From: Turicibacter sp.
GTDB taxonomy: Bacteria; Bacillota_I; Bacilli_A; MOL361; Turicibacteraceae
Length of the DNA stretch: 47,546 nt
NCBI GenBank assembly: GCA_009787345.1
Contig: WRGF01000215.1
Coordinates: 1-47,546 of the forward strand
Direction of reading: 5' to 3'
Part shown: positions 26,001 to 34,829 of the stretch, one piece after another
Numbering within the stretch: position 1 is the first letter of the stretch
Layout of the letters: every line of letters starts with the position of its first letter
The notes under the pieces: generated by a model
The model's database searches: none
Told to the model about the DNA's origin: nothing
What the model saw: only the letters and a program-made list of their open reading frames with translations
Position numbers and translations under genes: made by a program

Positions 26001-26030
26001 AAGTTCCTGGAGTTGCTGTGTAGTATACAT
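23004..26030 (-). CDS. lacZ: Beta-galactosidase, GH2 (LacZ type)
   Basis: A 1008-residue cytoplasmic GH2 beta-galactosidase with the five-domain LacZ layout. Acid/base Glu457 lies in SCGNESYGGE and nucleophile Glu524 in VLCEYSHAMANS. Other landmarks are MSGIFRDVYLY, NRHEFSADRGRAI and the C-terminal beta-sandwich with PVDNDRG and GFGPDETYADR. It hydrolyses lactose-type beta-galactosides. GGGGAG is at the usual distance before ATG 26030, within the end of the alpha-galactosidase gene (stop 26034), so the two are translated together. Last gene of the operon, ending at a shared terminator. Confidence 0.96.
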   Translation of the reverse strand: MYTTQQLQELLENPEIFNINRLPAHSDHRYYPTLEAAIKQGEMPWRKSLNGTWQVAYSDNLESRPAGFDAVGFDSSDFTEIKVPGHLQLQGFGKPQYVNTQYPWDGHENLIPPQIPKTKNPTASYVKEFTVPADWEGTVNISFQGVQTAFNLWLNGHYVGYSEDSFTPSNFDLTPYVNREGSNKLAVEVYFYSSASWLEDQDFWRMSGIFRDVYLYTVPDFHLQDFFVKTVLEPGYGEATVSIDIKCLNPTGKISATFVDKEGTPVANGECHVENNEAKLALTVKNPFLWSAEKPYLYELRLELTDSIQVREAVTQKVGIREFKMVDKVMRINGQRIVFRGINRHEFSADRGRAITREDMEWDIKFMKAHNINAVRTSHYPNDTYFYELCDQYGLYVIDEANLETHGTWQILGQARPTHVLPDGKPEWLANIMDRAKSMVERDKNHPSIIIWSCGNESYGGENLYKMSQWFRERDDTRLVHYEGVWWDRRFNDTSDMESRMYARVWDIKEFLDNEPQKPFVLCEYSHAMANSIGGLNRYIELEDAYEMYQGGFIWDYIDQVLWSKDRFGNKFLAYGGDFDDRPSDYNFCTNGIVYATREPTTKALAMKGAYQPFRVTVKDGTVKIFNKHLFTDLNEFEVRVKVELDGRNAENHSLHLNLPPLATSIFELPLGLGHEVGEQVVTVSIHLKVATLFSEAGHEVAFGQEITEQEQLPLSKSNPFRIVEGDYNVGVHGEDFQVIFSRSLGRLVSLKYGENEYIYHPNQSLMPGFWRAPVDNDRGHNAPSQLSQWKIASLYATCKAMEFTSQDNALHATFTYDLNTVPQSEATVAYFVKSTGEIDVQMSYPGTTGLPDMFKFGMDLSIPASFDTLTWRGFGPDETYADREFGNYYGTFTQKVQDQVPGYVKPQACGNHTGVRWAQVVNTEGKGLQVMAPLGQPLSFCALPYSAHELEIATHEFDLPAVHKTVLSINLKEMGVGGDDSWGAKPEEAYDLPANNPYALKFTLIPV

Positions 26031-26033
26031 TAT

Positions 26034-28142
26034 TTACTCCCCTTTCTTAAAATGGATAATGGTACTGGCATAATCGCCTTCTAGTTTTAAGTCGATTCCA
26101 TGATTCATCAAATAGGCACCTGACTTGGTTTTTGTTGTTAAATTTCCGGACTTAAGGCCTTCATAAATTTCATTTGCCGATCTTGCAACTGGAATTGAAA
26201 AGCTATAATCCACATTTTCATCCAATCCCTGAAGCTTAATATTAACGGACGCCCTGTAAATATGGGATTGCGGCAAGAAAGCAAATAAGAGTGCCTCTTC
26301 CCCGTAAGTATATTCAAATAAATGATAGGCATTGGTAGAATTGTGCTCAAGGCGGTAAAAATCCCCGTTTTGAATGATTGGGCGAATTTTTTTGTACGCC
26401 TCGATAAATTGTTTGGATTCCGTTATCTCTTCTTCAGAAAAATTCAGGATATTGCAGCCCATTCCCAGGGATCCCATCATAGCACTATGGAATTTAAAGG
26501 ATAAAGGCAAATGGGGGCGGTAATGATGATCAGTTACCCATGCACGCATGGCTTTAATGGGATAGATATAGGAATAGGTTTTATGGATTGTCAGCCTGTC
26601 AAATGGATCCGTGTTGTCGCTGGTCCAAAAATCGTCGAAATAGCTGAGGCTTCCGTAGTCAACCCGGCCACCACCCGAAGCACAGGCTTCAATAAGGAGC
26701 TGAGGATATTTTTGCTTAATCTGTTGGACAATTTCATAAACAGCTTCCACATGGCGGATTCCCGCTTCTTTAGTCATCCCTATTTGGGAAATAGGACGGT
26801 TGGCATCCCACTTAATGTAATCAATGTCGTGATTAGCCAACAAGTCGTCAATCATATTAAAAATAAAATTTTTCACTTCAGGAAGTGTTAGGTTTAGCAC
26901 CATTTGGTTCCTGGAAGTATCCGGTTGGCGGTTTTTACTATGATAAATCCAATTAGGATTTTTTTTCATCAATTCTGTTGGCGGATTAACCATCTCTGGC
27001 TCAATCCAAATCCCAAACTTCATTCCCAAAGACTTGACTTCCCGAATCAGTGGGTTCAACCCATCAGGAAACTTTTCAGGGTTGACGTACCAGTCCCCTA
27101 ATCCATCAGCATCGCTATTTCGGTTTCCAAACCATCCGTCATCGATGACAAAAAGTTCCACGCCCATTTCACTGGCTTTTTTAGCCAATTTGATTTGTTC
27201 CTCGCTTTTAACATCAAAGAAAGTAGCTTCCCATGAATTATAAAGGACTGGCCGATCCGCCCCCTGAAGTAAATTCTTCCTAGCATAGTCATGGAGATTG
27301 CGGCTCATGGTGCCAAAACCACCTACTGTGTAACCAAAAATCATTTCAGGGGTTGTAAATGAATCTCCCGCTTTTAAAGTAAGCTGGCAGTCATGAGGGT
27401 TTACCCCCATTTGAATAAGGGTAGTTCCATATGGCCGGGGTTCGATGACTGCTTTAAAATTCCCACTCCATTTCAATGCCCCATAGTAAACATCGCCCAA
27501 CGTTTCCGTAGCCCCATTGTCAAGGATAAAAAACGGGTTATGGTTATGGGTGGAAATCCCCCGCCTATTCTCCAAGACGGTTTTTCCCATCCCAAGTTTT
27601 TGTTTAAATTCCTGAAACTCGGCTAACCAATGGCCGTGGGTGGCCGTCAGGGTTAAATTTTGGTGCGGGATATGAAGCTGTCCACTGTAAATAGCTTCAA
27701 TGGCTACATCTGTATCCATGTGATTAGTGACTGTTGCTTTTCTTTCTATTAGATCTTGCGTTTCGTGGATCGTATAATCCAATGAAATTTCAAGTCCGTA
27801 AAACGTATCTCGCAGGATGACCTGAAGTGAATTATCTTTTAATGCATACTTGACATATTTATATTCCAAATCCCTCGTACCGTCTGAAAAGCAGGCCTTT
27901 AGGCACGTTTCTTTATAGCGCATGCCACCAAAAACAGGAAACTCTTCCAGGGTCAAGTCCAGTACCGGGTCATTGCTGGAAATTTCAGCGAGATCAGGAA
28001 TTTCAAAATCAGCGATGTGGTCGATACGTTTCCCCCAGTAAAGGTGGCGTAGAAGTCCCAGATTATCTATACCAAAAGCATAAGTGGTTTGAGCTGTGTG
28101 GAGAACAAAAATATTCTTTTCTTTAACGAATTGGATAGGCAT
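26034..28142 (-). CDS. Alpha-galactosidase, GH36
   Basis: A 702-residue GH36 alpha-galactosidase that releases galactose from raffinose-family or melibiose-type sugars. Nucleophile Asp446 sits in YIKWDANRPI and acid/base Asp509 in TSDNTDPFDRL. LFVIDDGWFGNRN and IEACASGGGRVDYG are further family blocks, preceded by the N-terminal beta-supersandwich. No signal peptide, so it acts on imported sugars. AGGGGG precedes ATG 28142. Fourth gene of the binding protein-permease-permease-glycosidase operon, which makes alpha-galactosides the likely cargo. Confidence 0.95.
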   Translation of the reverse strand: MPIQFVKEKNIFVLHTAQTTYAFGIDNLGLLRHLYWGKRIDHIADFEIPDLAEISSNDPVLDLTLEEFPVFGGMRYKETCLKACFSDGTRDLEYKYVKYALKDNSLQVILRDTFYGLEISLDYTIHETQDLIERKATVTNHMDTDVAIEAIYSGQLHIPHQNLTLTATHGHWLAEFQEFKQKLGMGKTVLENRRGISTHNHNPFFILDNGATETLGDVYYGALKWSGNFKAVIEPRPYGTTLIQMGVNPHDCQLTLKAGDSFTTPEMIFGYTVGGFGTMSRNLHDYARKNLLQGADRPVLYNSWEATFFDVKSEEQIKLAKKASEMGVELFVIDDGWFGNRNSDADGLGDWYVNPEKFPDGLNPLIREVKSLGMKFGIWIEPEMVNPPTELMKKNPNWIYHSKNRQPDTSRNQMVLNLTLPEVKNFIFNMIDDLLANHDIDYIKWDANRPISQIGMTKEAGIRHVEAVYEIVQQIKQKYPQLLIEACASGGGRVDYGSLSYFDDFWTSDNTDPFDRLTIHKTYSYIYPIKAMRAWVTDHHYRPHLPLSFKFHSAMMGSLGMGCNILNFSEEEITESKQFIEAYKKIRPIIQNGDFYRLEHNSTNAYHLFEYTYGEEALLFAFLPQSHIYRASVNIKLQGLDENVDYSFSIPVARSANEIYEGLKSGNLTTKTKSGAYLMNHGIDLKLEGDYASTIIHFKKGE

Positions 28143-28160
28143 AGTGGTTTCCCCCTGATT

Positions 28161-28985
28161 TTATTTTACTGATCCGGTCATACCTGCCACGAAGTGCTTT
28201 TGCAAGAGGAAAAATACTAGGGCAACCGGCAAGGTTGTAATGACAATAGCTAGCATGATAATTCCAAAGTCAGGTGCATAGCTTGAACCTAAATTGGCAA
28301 TCAATAGAGGCAATGTCTGGCGGTCTTGGGTTTGAATCATAATAAGCGGCCACAAATAACTGTTCCAGCTGCCCATGAAGGTAATGATAGCTGCCGCAGC
28401 ATAAGTGGTTTTCATGGTCGGTAGGTAAATTTTAAAGAAAATCCCCAACTCACTCAGCCCATCAATGCGCCCTGCTTCCAAAATATCTTTCGGAAACATT
28501 TTGGTACTTTGGCGAAAGAAGAAAATCAGGAATGCTGTTGCCAATCCGGGAAGGATAACCCCCATTTTAGTATTCAAGCCCAGGAACGGAAATGTCCCTG
28601 ATAGATTAGCAAACATCCTAAATAAAGGAATCATTAAGGCAGCAAAGGGAATCATCATGGAGCCTAGTAAAATATTAAACACTAAATCTTTGGCACGACT
28701 CTTATAAATTTCAAAACCATATCCCGCCAGCGAGGCGATGAGCAGTGAAAGTACCGTCGTAGCAAGTGAAAGTTGAAGGGAATTCATGAAGGATTGCCCA
28801 AAATTAACCTGCCCCATGAGGGTCTGCCAGTTTTGGAGCAAATGAGTTCCCGGTAGCATTCTTCCTCCCGTGACATCTACTGAGGTATTGGTTGAACTCA
28901 CGATCATCCAGTAAAATGGAAAGATAGAGACAAATGCGGCAATGGACAAAAACAAGTAGGTTATGATTTTTCCGATATTTTTCAT
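28161..28985 (-). CDS. Sugar ABC importer permease (MalG/MsmG type)
   Basis: A 274-residue integral membrane protein with six predicted helices and the EAA loop that docks the ATPase (EAGRIDGLSELGIFFKIYLP, split as EAGRIDGLSELG and FFKIYLP). N-terminal FYWMIVSSTNT and C-terminal HFVAGMTGSVK are typical of the MalG subgroup. ATG 28985 overlaps the stop of the upstream permease by four bases. Sits between its partner and the alpha-galactosidase gene with an 18-bp gap. Confidence 0.93.
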   Translation of the reverse strand: MKNIGKIITYLFLSIAAFVSIFPFYWMIVSSTNTSVDVTGGRMLPGTHLLQNWQTLMGQVNFGQSFMNSLQLSLATTVLSLLIASLAGYGFEIYKSRAKDLVFNILLGSMMIPFAALMIPLFRMFANLSGTFPFLGLNTKMGVILPGLATAFLIFFFRQSTKMFPKDILEAGRIDGLSELGIFFKIYLPTMKTTYAAAAIITFMGSWNSYLWPLIMIQTQDRQTLPLLIANLGSSYAPDFGIIMLAIVITTLPVALVFFLLQKHFVAGMTGSVK

Positions 28986-29905
28986 TTTTTATCACCTGTC
29001 ACTTTGAATTGGATAATGGATAAGACGACAATCATGATGACGATGGCAAAAGAAACTGCCGAAGCATAGCCAAAGTCAGGGGTCCACCTGAAGGATAGGT
29101 TATAAATGTATTGCGAGATGGTCAGCGTCGAGTTCCCAGGTCCCCCGCCAGTGATATTCATGACCTCATCAAACAACTGAAGGGTACCGATGGTCGAAGT
29201 AATGGATGTAAACAAAATAATAGGTTTTAGCATGGGAATCGTGATTTTGAAAAACTGCTGGATGGCATTGGCCCCGTCAATTTTTGCGGCTTCATAGATG
29301 GAATAATCCACATTTTGCAAAGATGATAGGTAAAAAATCATATTATAGCCTGTCCAGCGCCAAGTGATTACAATAATAATGGCAATCCGTGCAAGCGTGG
29401 GCTGAGTCAACCAGCCAAGAGGACTGTCAATAATCCCTAAACCCAATAAGGCCATGTTGACAAGCCCCTGTTGCCCAAACAAGTACCTAAAAATGGTGGA
29501 AGTGGCAACCAACGAAGTAATGGCTGGCAGAAAAATTGCTGTCCGGAAAAACCCCTTCCCCTTCAAGTCAGGACGGTTTAGCACAACTGAGAAAACCAAT
29601 CCCAATACAATCATCAGCGGAACTTGGACGATTAAGTAGGTAAAGGTATTGGTAACCGCTGTAATGAAGGTTGCATCTTGGAAAAGCCTCAGGTAGTTTG
29701 CTATCCCAACGAATTGAAGGTTATTTCCCATTCCCGAATGCAGGGAGAGATAAAATGCTTGAATCATGGGATAAAACGAGAATACGGCAATTAAGATGGC
29801 AGCCACCGCTACAAATCCCCATCCAACCATGGTTTGAGCCAGTTGCTGTTTGCTCATTTTTTTCTTTGCAGACAATGCTTTTGGTATACTTCGTGATAGA
29901 TCCAT
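28982..29905 (-). CDS. Sugar ABC importer permease (MalF/MsmF type)
   Basis: A 307-residue permease with six main membrane helices and the conserved cytoplasmic loop EAAKIDGANAIQQFFKITIPML (split as EAAKIDGANA and KITIPM). ATG 29905 is chosen over the longer frame because AAAGGAG lies eight bases upstream and the extension is not membrane-like. Pairs with the next gene to form the transmembrane channel. No ATPase gene lies in the cluster, so an MsmK-type ATPase from elsewhere is implied. Confidence 0.93.
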   Translation of the reverse strand: MDLSRSIPKALSAKKKMSKQQLAQTMVGWGFVAVAAILIAVFSFYPMIQAFYLSLHSGMGNNLQFVGIANYLRLFQDATFITAVTNTFTYLIVQVPLMIVLGLVFSVVLNRPDLKGKGFFRTAIFLPAITSLVATSTIFRYLFGQQGLVNMALLGLGIIDSPLGWLTQPTLARIAIIIVITWRWTGYNMIFYLSSLQNVDYSIYEAAKIDGANAIQQFFKITIPMLKPIILFTSITSTIGTLQLFDEVMNITGGGPGNSTLTISQYIYNLSFRWTPDFGYASAVSFAIVIMIVVLSIIQFKVTGDKK

Positions 29906-29980
29906 TCCGACCACTCCTTTAAGTTTGGGGGATATGAAATGAAGCGGGATCAACTGTTCCCGCTCCATTCCCCAATGATA

Positions 29981-31270
29981 TTAATTCAACTGATTATTAG
30001 CCTGGGCTTGAGCATCCCTTAACACTTGATCTAAATCTTGGCCATTCAAATAACTTTGCATCGCTACTGCTAAAATATCTTCCAAGGCATAGGTATGAAG
30101 CCCGAAGTTTACTTGTGGGATTTGCTGGGTCCAATCTGCGAAATCACTGAAGATGCGTTGCCCTCCAAAGAACTCAACTTCTTGGTCCATGACACTGCTT
30201 GCCAGTGCCGGGATAAACGTTCCGATAGCACCGATTTCATTCAATAAGCTTTCATACAACTCAATACTTGAACCAAAAGTGCTAGCCAAGAACTCTGCAG
30301 CTGCTTCTTTGCCGTCTACGTTCAAGACATACCAGGAGCTGCCGCCTAAATTAGATGCATTGACTGAGTTTGCAAATCCCGGAAGCCTAGGTTGGGAAAC
30401 AACTGCCCAATTACCCGCTTGGTCTTCTGCTGCCATGATGGAAGCCGTAATCCAGTTCCCAGTCGGGACTGCCCAAACATCGCCATTGTTAAACCCGCTG
30501 ACAAATTGGCTCCAATCGGTTACCGGAAGTACAATTCCTTCATCAATTAAACGCCTGAATACTTCAAATCCTGCTTTCAACTGTTCATTGCCTTCAATAA
30601 ATGGGGTGATACCATCCTCTTCTGTATACCAAGTCCCCGTCGTTTGGATCATACTGCGGATAATCCCCAAATCACTTGGATCTAAAGTCATCATTGGAAG
30701 CCCTGTCGCTTCTTTCACCTGAAGCCCTACCTCAATCAATTGATCCCAATCAAGATCAGTGACATCTGCTACGCTAAGGCCTGCACTTTCTAAAATATCA
30801 GTCCTTACGTAAAGGCCTGTGGCGCCTGTATCGAAGGGAACCCCATATTGGCGCCCGTCAATGCTCGTCATTGGGATTTTGTAAGGTGCAAACTCGTTAA
30901 CATCGATAAAGTCTGACATTTCAAAAAACATATCAGGAAAAGCCTGTAAGAATACCTGAGCACGGTAATCTTCGATTAATACGATGTTTGGCAAGCCGTT
31001 GGCTGTCCCTGAACTCATCATGACATTTAATTGCTGGATAATGCTATCCTGGGCATTTTCCACCACATTAACTGTGATATCCGGGTTAATTCCTTCGAAG
31101 ATTTCAGTTGCCAGGTTCAAGGCACGGATATTGAAATTAGGATCCCATGCCCAGGCAGTGATTTCCTGTGTGCCCCCAACTTGAGTACCGCCAGTGCTTT
31201 CTTCCCCCGCACAGGCCGCTAAACCTAAGATTGTGACGGACGCTGCAATTGCTGTTATCATTTTTTTCAT
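29981..31270 (-). CDS. Sugar-binding lipoprotein of the alpha-galactoside ABC importer
   Basis: A 429-residue family 1 extracellular solute-binding protein. The signal peptide ends in the lipobox LAAC with Cys20. Downstream ITAWAWDPNFNIRAL and the GVPFDTGATGLYVRTD, WAVPTGNWITASIM blocks are typical of oligosaccharide-binding proteins. Cargo is inferred from the neighbouring GH36 gene. AGGAGG lies eleven bases upstream of ATG 31270. First gene of the five-gene operon, expressed from the promoter at 31319-31324, which carries likely activator repeats. Confidence 0.92.
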   Translation of the reverse strand: MKKMITAIAASVTILGLAACAGEESTGGTQVGGTQEITAWAWDPNFNIRALNLATEIFEGINPDITVNVVENAQDSIIQQLNVMMSSGTANGLPNIVLIEDYRAQVFLQAFPDMFFEMSDFIDVNEFAPYKIPMTSIDGRQYGVPFDTGATGLYVRTDILESAGLSVADVTDLDWDQLIEVGLQVKEATGLPMMTLDPSDLGIIRSMIQTTGTWYTEEDGITPFIEGNEQLKAGFEVFRRLIDEGIVLPVTDWSQFVSGFNNGDVWAVPTGNWITASIMAAEDQAGNWAVVSQPRLPGFANSVNASNLGGSSWYVLNVDGKEAAAEFLASTFGSSIELYESLLNEIGAIGTFIPALASSVMDQEVEFFGGQRIFSDFADWTQQIPQVNFGLHTYALEDILAVAMQSYLNGQDLDQVLRDAQAQANNQLN

Positions 31271-31291
31271 ATAAGATTCCTCCTAGTGTTT

Positions 31292-31305
31292 TGAAATCGC
31301 TTTAT
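31292..31305 (-). promoter_or_regulatory. Candidate cre/GalR operator between promoter and binding-protein gene
   Basis: On the plus strand TGAAATCGCTTTAT, centred on CG, matching a CcpA site at 12 of 14 positions by my comparison and related to the CTAAAACGCTTTT elements at 18144 and 34859. It lies between the transcription start and the ribosome site, suitable for roadblock repression. Confidence 0.5.
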
Positions 31306-31318
31306 TTACTACACATAA

Positions 31319-31381
31319 ATCATACCATGGAATGTAAGCGTACATATAGGACTATTTTTAGAGGGATTTGGACTATTTTTA
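31319..31381 (-). promoter_or_regulatory. Importer promoter with paired YesN-type activator repeats
   Basis: Minus-strand extended -10 TGG-TATGAT (31319-31324) with a poor -35 (ATATGT). Just upstream on the plus strand the 12-mer GGACTATTTTTA occurs twice, at 31349-31360 and 31370-31381, exactly 21 bp (two helical turns) apart. The proximal copy abuts the -35 region. This is the classic layout for activation by a dimer of an AraC-type DNA-binding protein, here most likely the YesN-like regulator encoded 2 kb upstream. Confidence 0.65.
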
Positions 31382-31497
31382 TAAATAATAGCCCTTACTA
31401 ATAGAGCATCCCTTATCTCTAAAAAGCGTTTCCTTATATATGGCAACTTACATACCGGCTTCTTGGTAAGTAGTTTCCCCAAAAATTTCATTTTAAA

Positions 31498-31523
31498 AAG
31501 GCCCGCGGATTACGCATGGCCTT
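31498..31523 (-). terminator. Terminator overlapping the end of the histidine kinase gene
   Basis: AAGGCC (31498-31503) pairs with GGCCTT (31518-31523); on the minus strand it is followed by TTT. The stem includes the last codons of the kinase gene. It partly insulates the kinase gene from the importer operon. Confidence 0.5.
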
Positions 31524-33276
31524 GATTATCTATGGGTAGTTCAATAATAACTGTTGTCCCTTCTCCGATTCGGCTAGACACTTCAAGTTTAAAACGATTC
31601 TCATAAAGCAGTTGGAGCCGCTCCTTGATATTTTGGATCCCAACACCCGAAAAATAAGTTTGTTTGGGATGGGGTGCCTGCTTTTGATCCTTTATTTTTC
31701 GAAGCCCCGATTCTGGGTCGAAACCCTTTCCATTATCCACAATCTCAATCCTAAGCATTCCCGACTCCAAATAAATAAATACATTGATGTCTCCGTTCAT
31801 ACCTTGGGAAAAAGCGTGGACAAAAGCATTTTCGATAAATGGTTGGATGAGCAGTTTCGGGATTTTGAAAAATTTTGTCTCTTCTTCCACAAAAAAATTG
31901 ACAGCCACCCTGTTTCCATAACGCCGCCCATGAATCTTGACATAACTGTTCAAGCATTCCACTTCCTGATGCAAAAATGCTGACTCATTAGTATCACCTA
32001 CCGTAAATTGCAGTAAAGAAACCAAATCATTGATGGTTTCAACCGCTTCTTCCTTATCGCCTTCCCTCACCAATATTTTAATGGCAGCCAGTGTATTATA
32101 AAGAAAGTGGATATTAATCTGGCGCTGAAGGCTGGTCAGTTCCGCTTCATGTTTTTTACGTTGGATAGTCATTAAGTCAGCGGTATACCTTTGAAGTTCT
32201 TCGAGGGTGTGGTTAAATGCCTCTGCAATTTCTCTGGTTTCAAGTGGGCCCGAGACTTCCACAGCCTGCTTAAATTTTGAGTGGGAAGCTTCAGAAATTT
32301 CAGTGGCAAGATGGGATAGGCTTTTCGTCGTCCGTTTGGTAATGACAAACATGATTGCCCCAAAAAGCATGGTAATCCCCAGCACAATGTAAAATATCTC
32401 ACCCTTATTAAAAATTCCATCTAAAATCAGATGTTCCTCAACCACGTTGAATAGATACAAATTCATATTTGGCAATGGCTCCATCATAATGAGTTGCGGG
32501 ATACCCTCAATTTCCAATTCATAAACTTCCCCAACTGGGAATCCTTCAATCAAACTCGCCAATTCCTCCTGAAAGGTACCTATAGAAGCCTCAACATCGC
32601 TGGAAACAACATAACCGTTTTCCGATAATAAAAAAACATGGTTTCCCCTTCCTATGTGGCTATTGTAAAACTGGGAAAACTCTTCATTAGAAATCGCCAA
32701 AAGGGCAGTCCCATAATGGTTATCGGACCGGAAATTAACGAGGGACTGGGTAATAATGACGAAAGGAATATCTCCCTCACCAGCAAAATCCCAACGATAC
32801 TGGATTTTCCTAGTATGTTCATCGAACCCTTTTTCCCTAATTTGGTATTTTGTGTTGGTCCAAATCTGGGAATTGGCGACAAAAATAAACTCGTTATCTT
32901 TACCAACCACTGTCAAGCTGACGGGAGAAGGCAAAAGATTGGTTTGGATAAGCTCCACCCGCCGCTGCAAGTCCAAAAGTTCAACCATTAATCCACTATT
33001 GGCAATGGTTTCCCTTGAAGATAAAATATTTTCGATGACGGTAGATTCCTGTAAATCAAGCATAGTAAGCGAGACCGATTGATGAAATGACTCCAAATTA
33101 CGGCGGATTTGGTTGAGCACCCGCTCATTTTGCACGGAATAAGTCGAAAGATAAAACCGCTCCGACATATGGATGACCGTAGTCGTTATTACTAAAGATA
33201 CGCTTATCACCATCACAAATGAGAGAGCCATTAAAATAGAAAAGAACCTTATTTTCGGCTTAGGCATGGCTATCAC
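31510..33276 (-). CDS. YesM-type sensor histidine kinase
   Basis: A 588-residue membrane sensor. One N-terminal helix (about 12-35), an extracellular sensor region (about 36-290), a second helix near 300-320, a HAMP domain, then the His_kinase domain with phospho-acceptor His390 in QINIHFLYNTLAAIKIL and an ATPase domain with LIQPFIENAFVHAF and IEIVDNGKGFDPESGL. This is the YesM/LytS-like group that senses extracellular sugars, often via the binding protein. The start is uncertain: GTG 33276 or ATG 33267, neither with a strong ribosome site. It follows the response regulator by six bases. Confidence 0.93.
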   Translation of the reverse strand: MIAMPKPKIRFFSILMALSFVMVISVSLVITTTVIHMSERFYLSTYSVQNERVLNQIRRNLESFHQSVSLTMLDLQESTVIENILSSRETIANSGLMVELLDLQRRVELIQTNLLPSPVSLTVVGKDNEFIFVANSQIWTNTKYQIREKGFDEHTRKIQYRWDFAGEGDIPFVIITQSLVNFRSDNHYGTALLAISNEEFSQFYNSHIGRGNHVFLLSENGYVVSSDVEASIGTFQEELASLIEGFPVGEVYELEIEGIPQLIMMEPLPNMNLYLFNVVEEHLILDGIFNKGEIFYIVLGITMLFGAIMFVITKRTTKSLSHLATEISEASHSKFKQAVEVSGPLETREIAEAFNHTLEELQRYTADLMTIQRKKHEAELTSLQRQINIHFLYNTLAAIKILVREGDKEEAVETINDLVSLLQFTVGDTNESAFLHQEVECLNSYVKIHGRRYGNRVAVNFFVEEETKFFKIPKLLIQPFIENAFVHAFSQGMNGDINVFIYLESGMLRIEIVDNGKGFDPESGLRKIKDQKQAPHPKQTYFSGVGIQNIKERLQLLYENRFKLEVSSRIGEGTTVIIELPIDNQGHA

Positions 33277-33282
33277 TGCTTT

Positions 33283-34770
33283 CTAATTATTTTTCCTATA
33301 GGCGCTCGGTGAAAAGCCTGTTGTTTTCTTGAATACCTTGCAAAAATAGCTATGCTCCGAAAATCCAACTTCATTCCCGATTTCAGCAATGGTTTTTTTA
33401 GTTCCCATTAATAAATAGGTTGCCTCCTTCACCCGGATTTTATTGACATAATCTATGAATCCTTCGGGATAATGGGATGAAAAATAACTGGATAGGTACG
33501 ACGGGTTAAAATGAAAATAATCCGCAACATTTTTCAAAGATACCGGCTTCTCGTAATTTTTTTTGATGTAGTCCACAATTAAGTGAATGTTCTCCACTTC
33601 CTTTTCTTCTTGGCAAGTGCCGAAGTGCCTCTCGACATCTCCTAAGAACTCCTTGATAATGGCACAACCTTCTAAGGCAGACTCAATCTGATTGACTTGC
33701 TTAATGAATTTCAACTTCTCCCGGTTAACGTTATATGCAGCAGAAGCCTGATTACGCAGTGCCAAGCTCGCACTAAAAATGATACTGGATAACAACCTAC
33801 GAAACTCTTCTGGTTTAATTGCGCCTTCCCTGCTAATTGCCTTTAAACTTTCCAAGGCATGGACTTTCCCTTTTGTGTATTGCCCCTTCTGGATGAGTTC
33901 AATGAATCCCTCCATTTCAAAGTCAGCGTTTTCCAAGTCCTCTTTCAAATGACTGGAGCTGGTATAGCAGGTGTTTTCCACTGAATAAAACCCCGCATCC
34001 AAAAGTTTCGGCAATATTTCATGATAGGCGGCAAACACCGCTTCTGCATTTTTCAAACCTTCCACCCAATAAATTTTTATTGCCAAGGAGTCTGCTAATT
34101 CCTGCCATTTTTTGAATGTGAGGCTAGTAGTCCCACTTCCCAGCCATAGGTTTAATTTCGGATGGCCCTCGTAAGTATAAATCCTGCCATCGGAAAAACC
34201 TTTTATAAAAGAAGCTATTTTCTCGGGATTTTCTGTTTTTGGGAGTCCCATCAAATAAACCTCACTACTTCCAAAAAGTTGCGAAAACCCATTCCCTTCA
34301 AGTGCGGAAGGGTTTTCTTGAAGTAATTTTTCCAATAAAACCTGTTTCACCGTTGCTTCGTCCATGCTTTTTTGTAACTGTTTTGCTTTCAAGATGCTTA
34401 GGGACTTTTCTAAAATCGCACTGAGCTCTTCCCCTCCCATTTTCGGCTTAAGCATATAATCAAGCACTCCATGCTGGAAAGTTTTTCGGACATAATCATA
34501 ATCGGCGTAACTACTTAAAATAACAACTTCCATCTCCGGGTATTTTTCCTTAATTGCCGATGTCAATTCCTCTCCACCCATTTGGGGCATGACTATATCG
34601 GTAAAAACCAGATGGGGCGAAAGGACTTCAATTTTTTCCAACGCTTCATGTCCATTGGAGGCTTCCCCGATAATAAAAAATCCTTTTCCCTCCCAATCGA
34701 CAAGGGATTTGATTCCCTCCCGCATAAGCGGTTCATCATCTACCAGCAAAACTTTGAACAAGCCTTCCAT
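33283..34770 (-). CDS. YesN-type response regulator, AraC-family
   Basis: A 495-residue regulator. An N-terminal receiver domain has Asp11-Asp12, phospho-acceptor Asp58 (LVFTDIVMPQMGG) and LKPK; a long helical linker follows; the last 100 residues form an AraC-type double helix-turn-helix (ISVSLKNVADYFHFNPSYLSSYF region, then AEIGNEVGFSEHSYFCKVFKK). ATG 34770 has AAGGTGGG five bases upstream; the longer frame begins at the promoter. Likely activates the neighbouring importer operon through the direct repeats at 31349-31381. Confidence 0.93.
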   Translation of the reverse strand: MEGLFKVLLVDDEPLMREGIKSLVDWEGKGFFIIGEASNGHEALEKIEVLSPHLVFTDIVMPQMGGEELTSAIKEKYPEMEVVILSSYADYDYVRKTFQHGVLDYMLKPKMGGEELSAILEKSLSILKAKQLQKSMDEATVKQVLLEKLLQENPSALEGNGFSQLFGSSEVYLMGLPKTENPEKIASFIKGFSDGRIYTYEGHPKLNLWLGSGTTSLTFKKWQELADSLAIKIYWVEGLKNAEAVFAAYHEILPKLLDAGFYSVENTCYTSSSHLKEDLENADFEMEGFIELIQKGQYTKGKVHALESLKAISREGAIKPEEFRRLLSSIIFSASLALRNQASAAYNVNREKLKFIKQVNQIESALEGCAIIKEFLGDVERHFGTCQEEKEVENIHLIVDYIKKNYEKPVSLKNVADYFHFNPSYLSSYFSSHYPEGFIDYVNKIRVKEATYLLMGTKKTIAEIGNEVGFSEHSYFCKVFKKTTGFSPSAYRKNN

Positions 34771-34829
34771 GCCATCCCACCTTCCACTTGATAAGAAATA
34801 CACAAACAATAGCGGATACATCTGATTTC

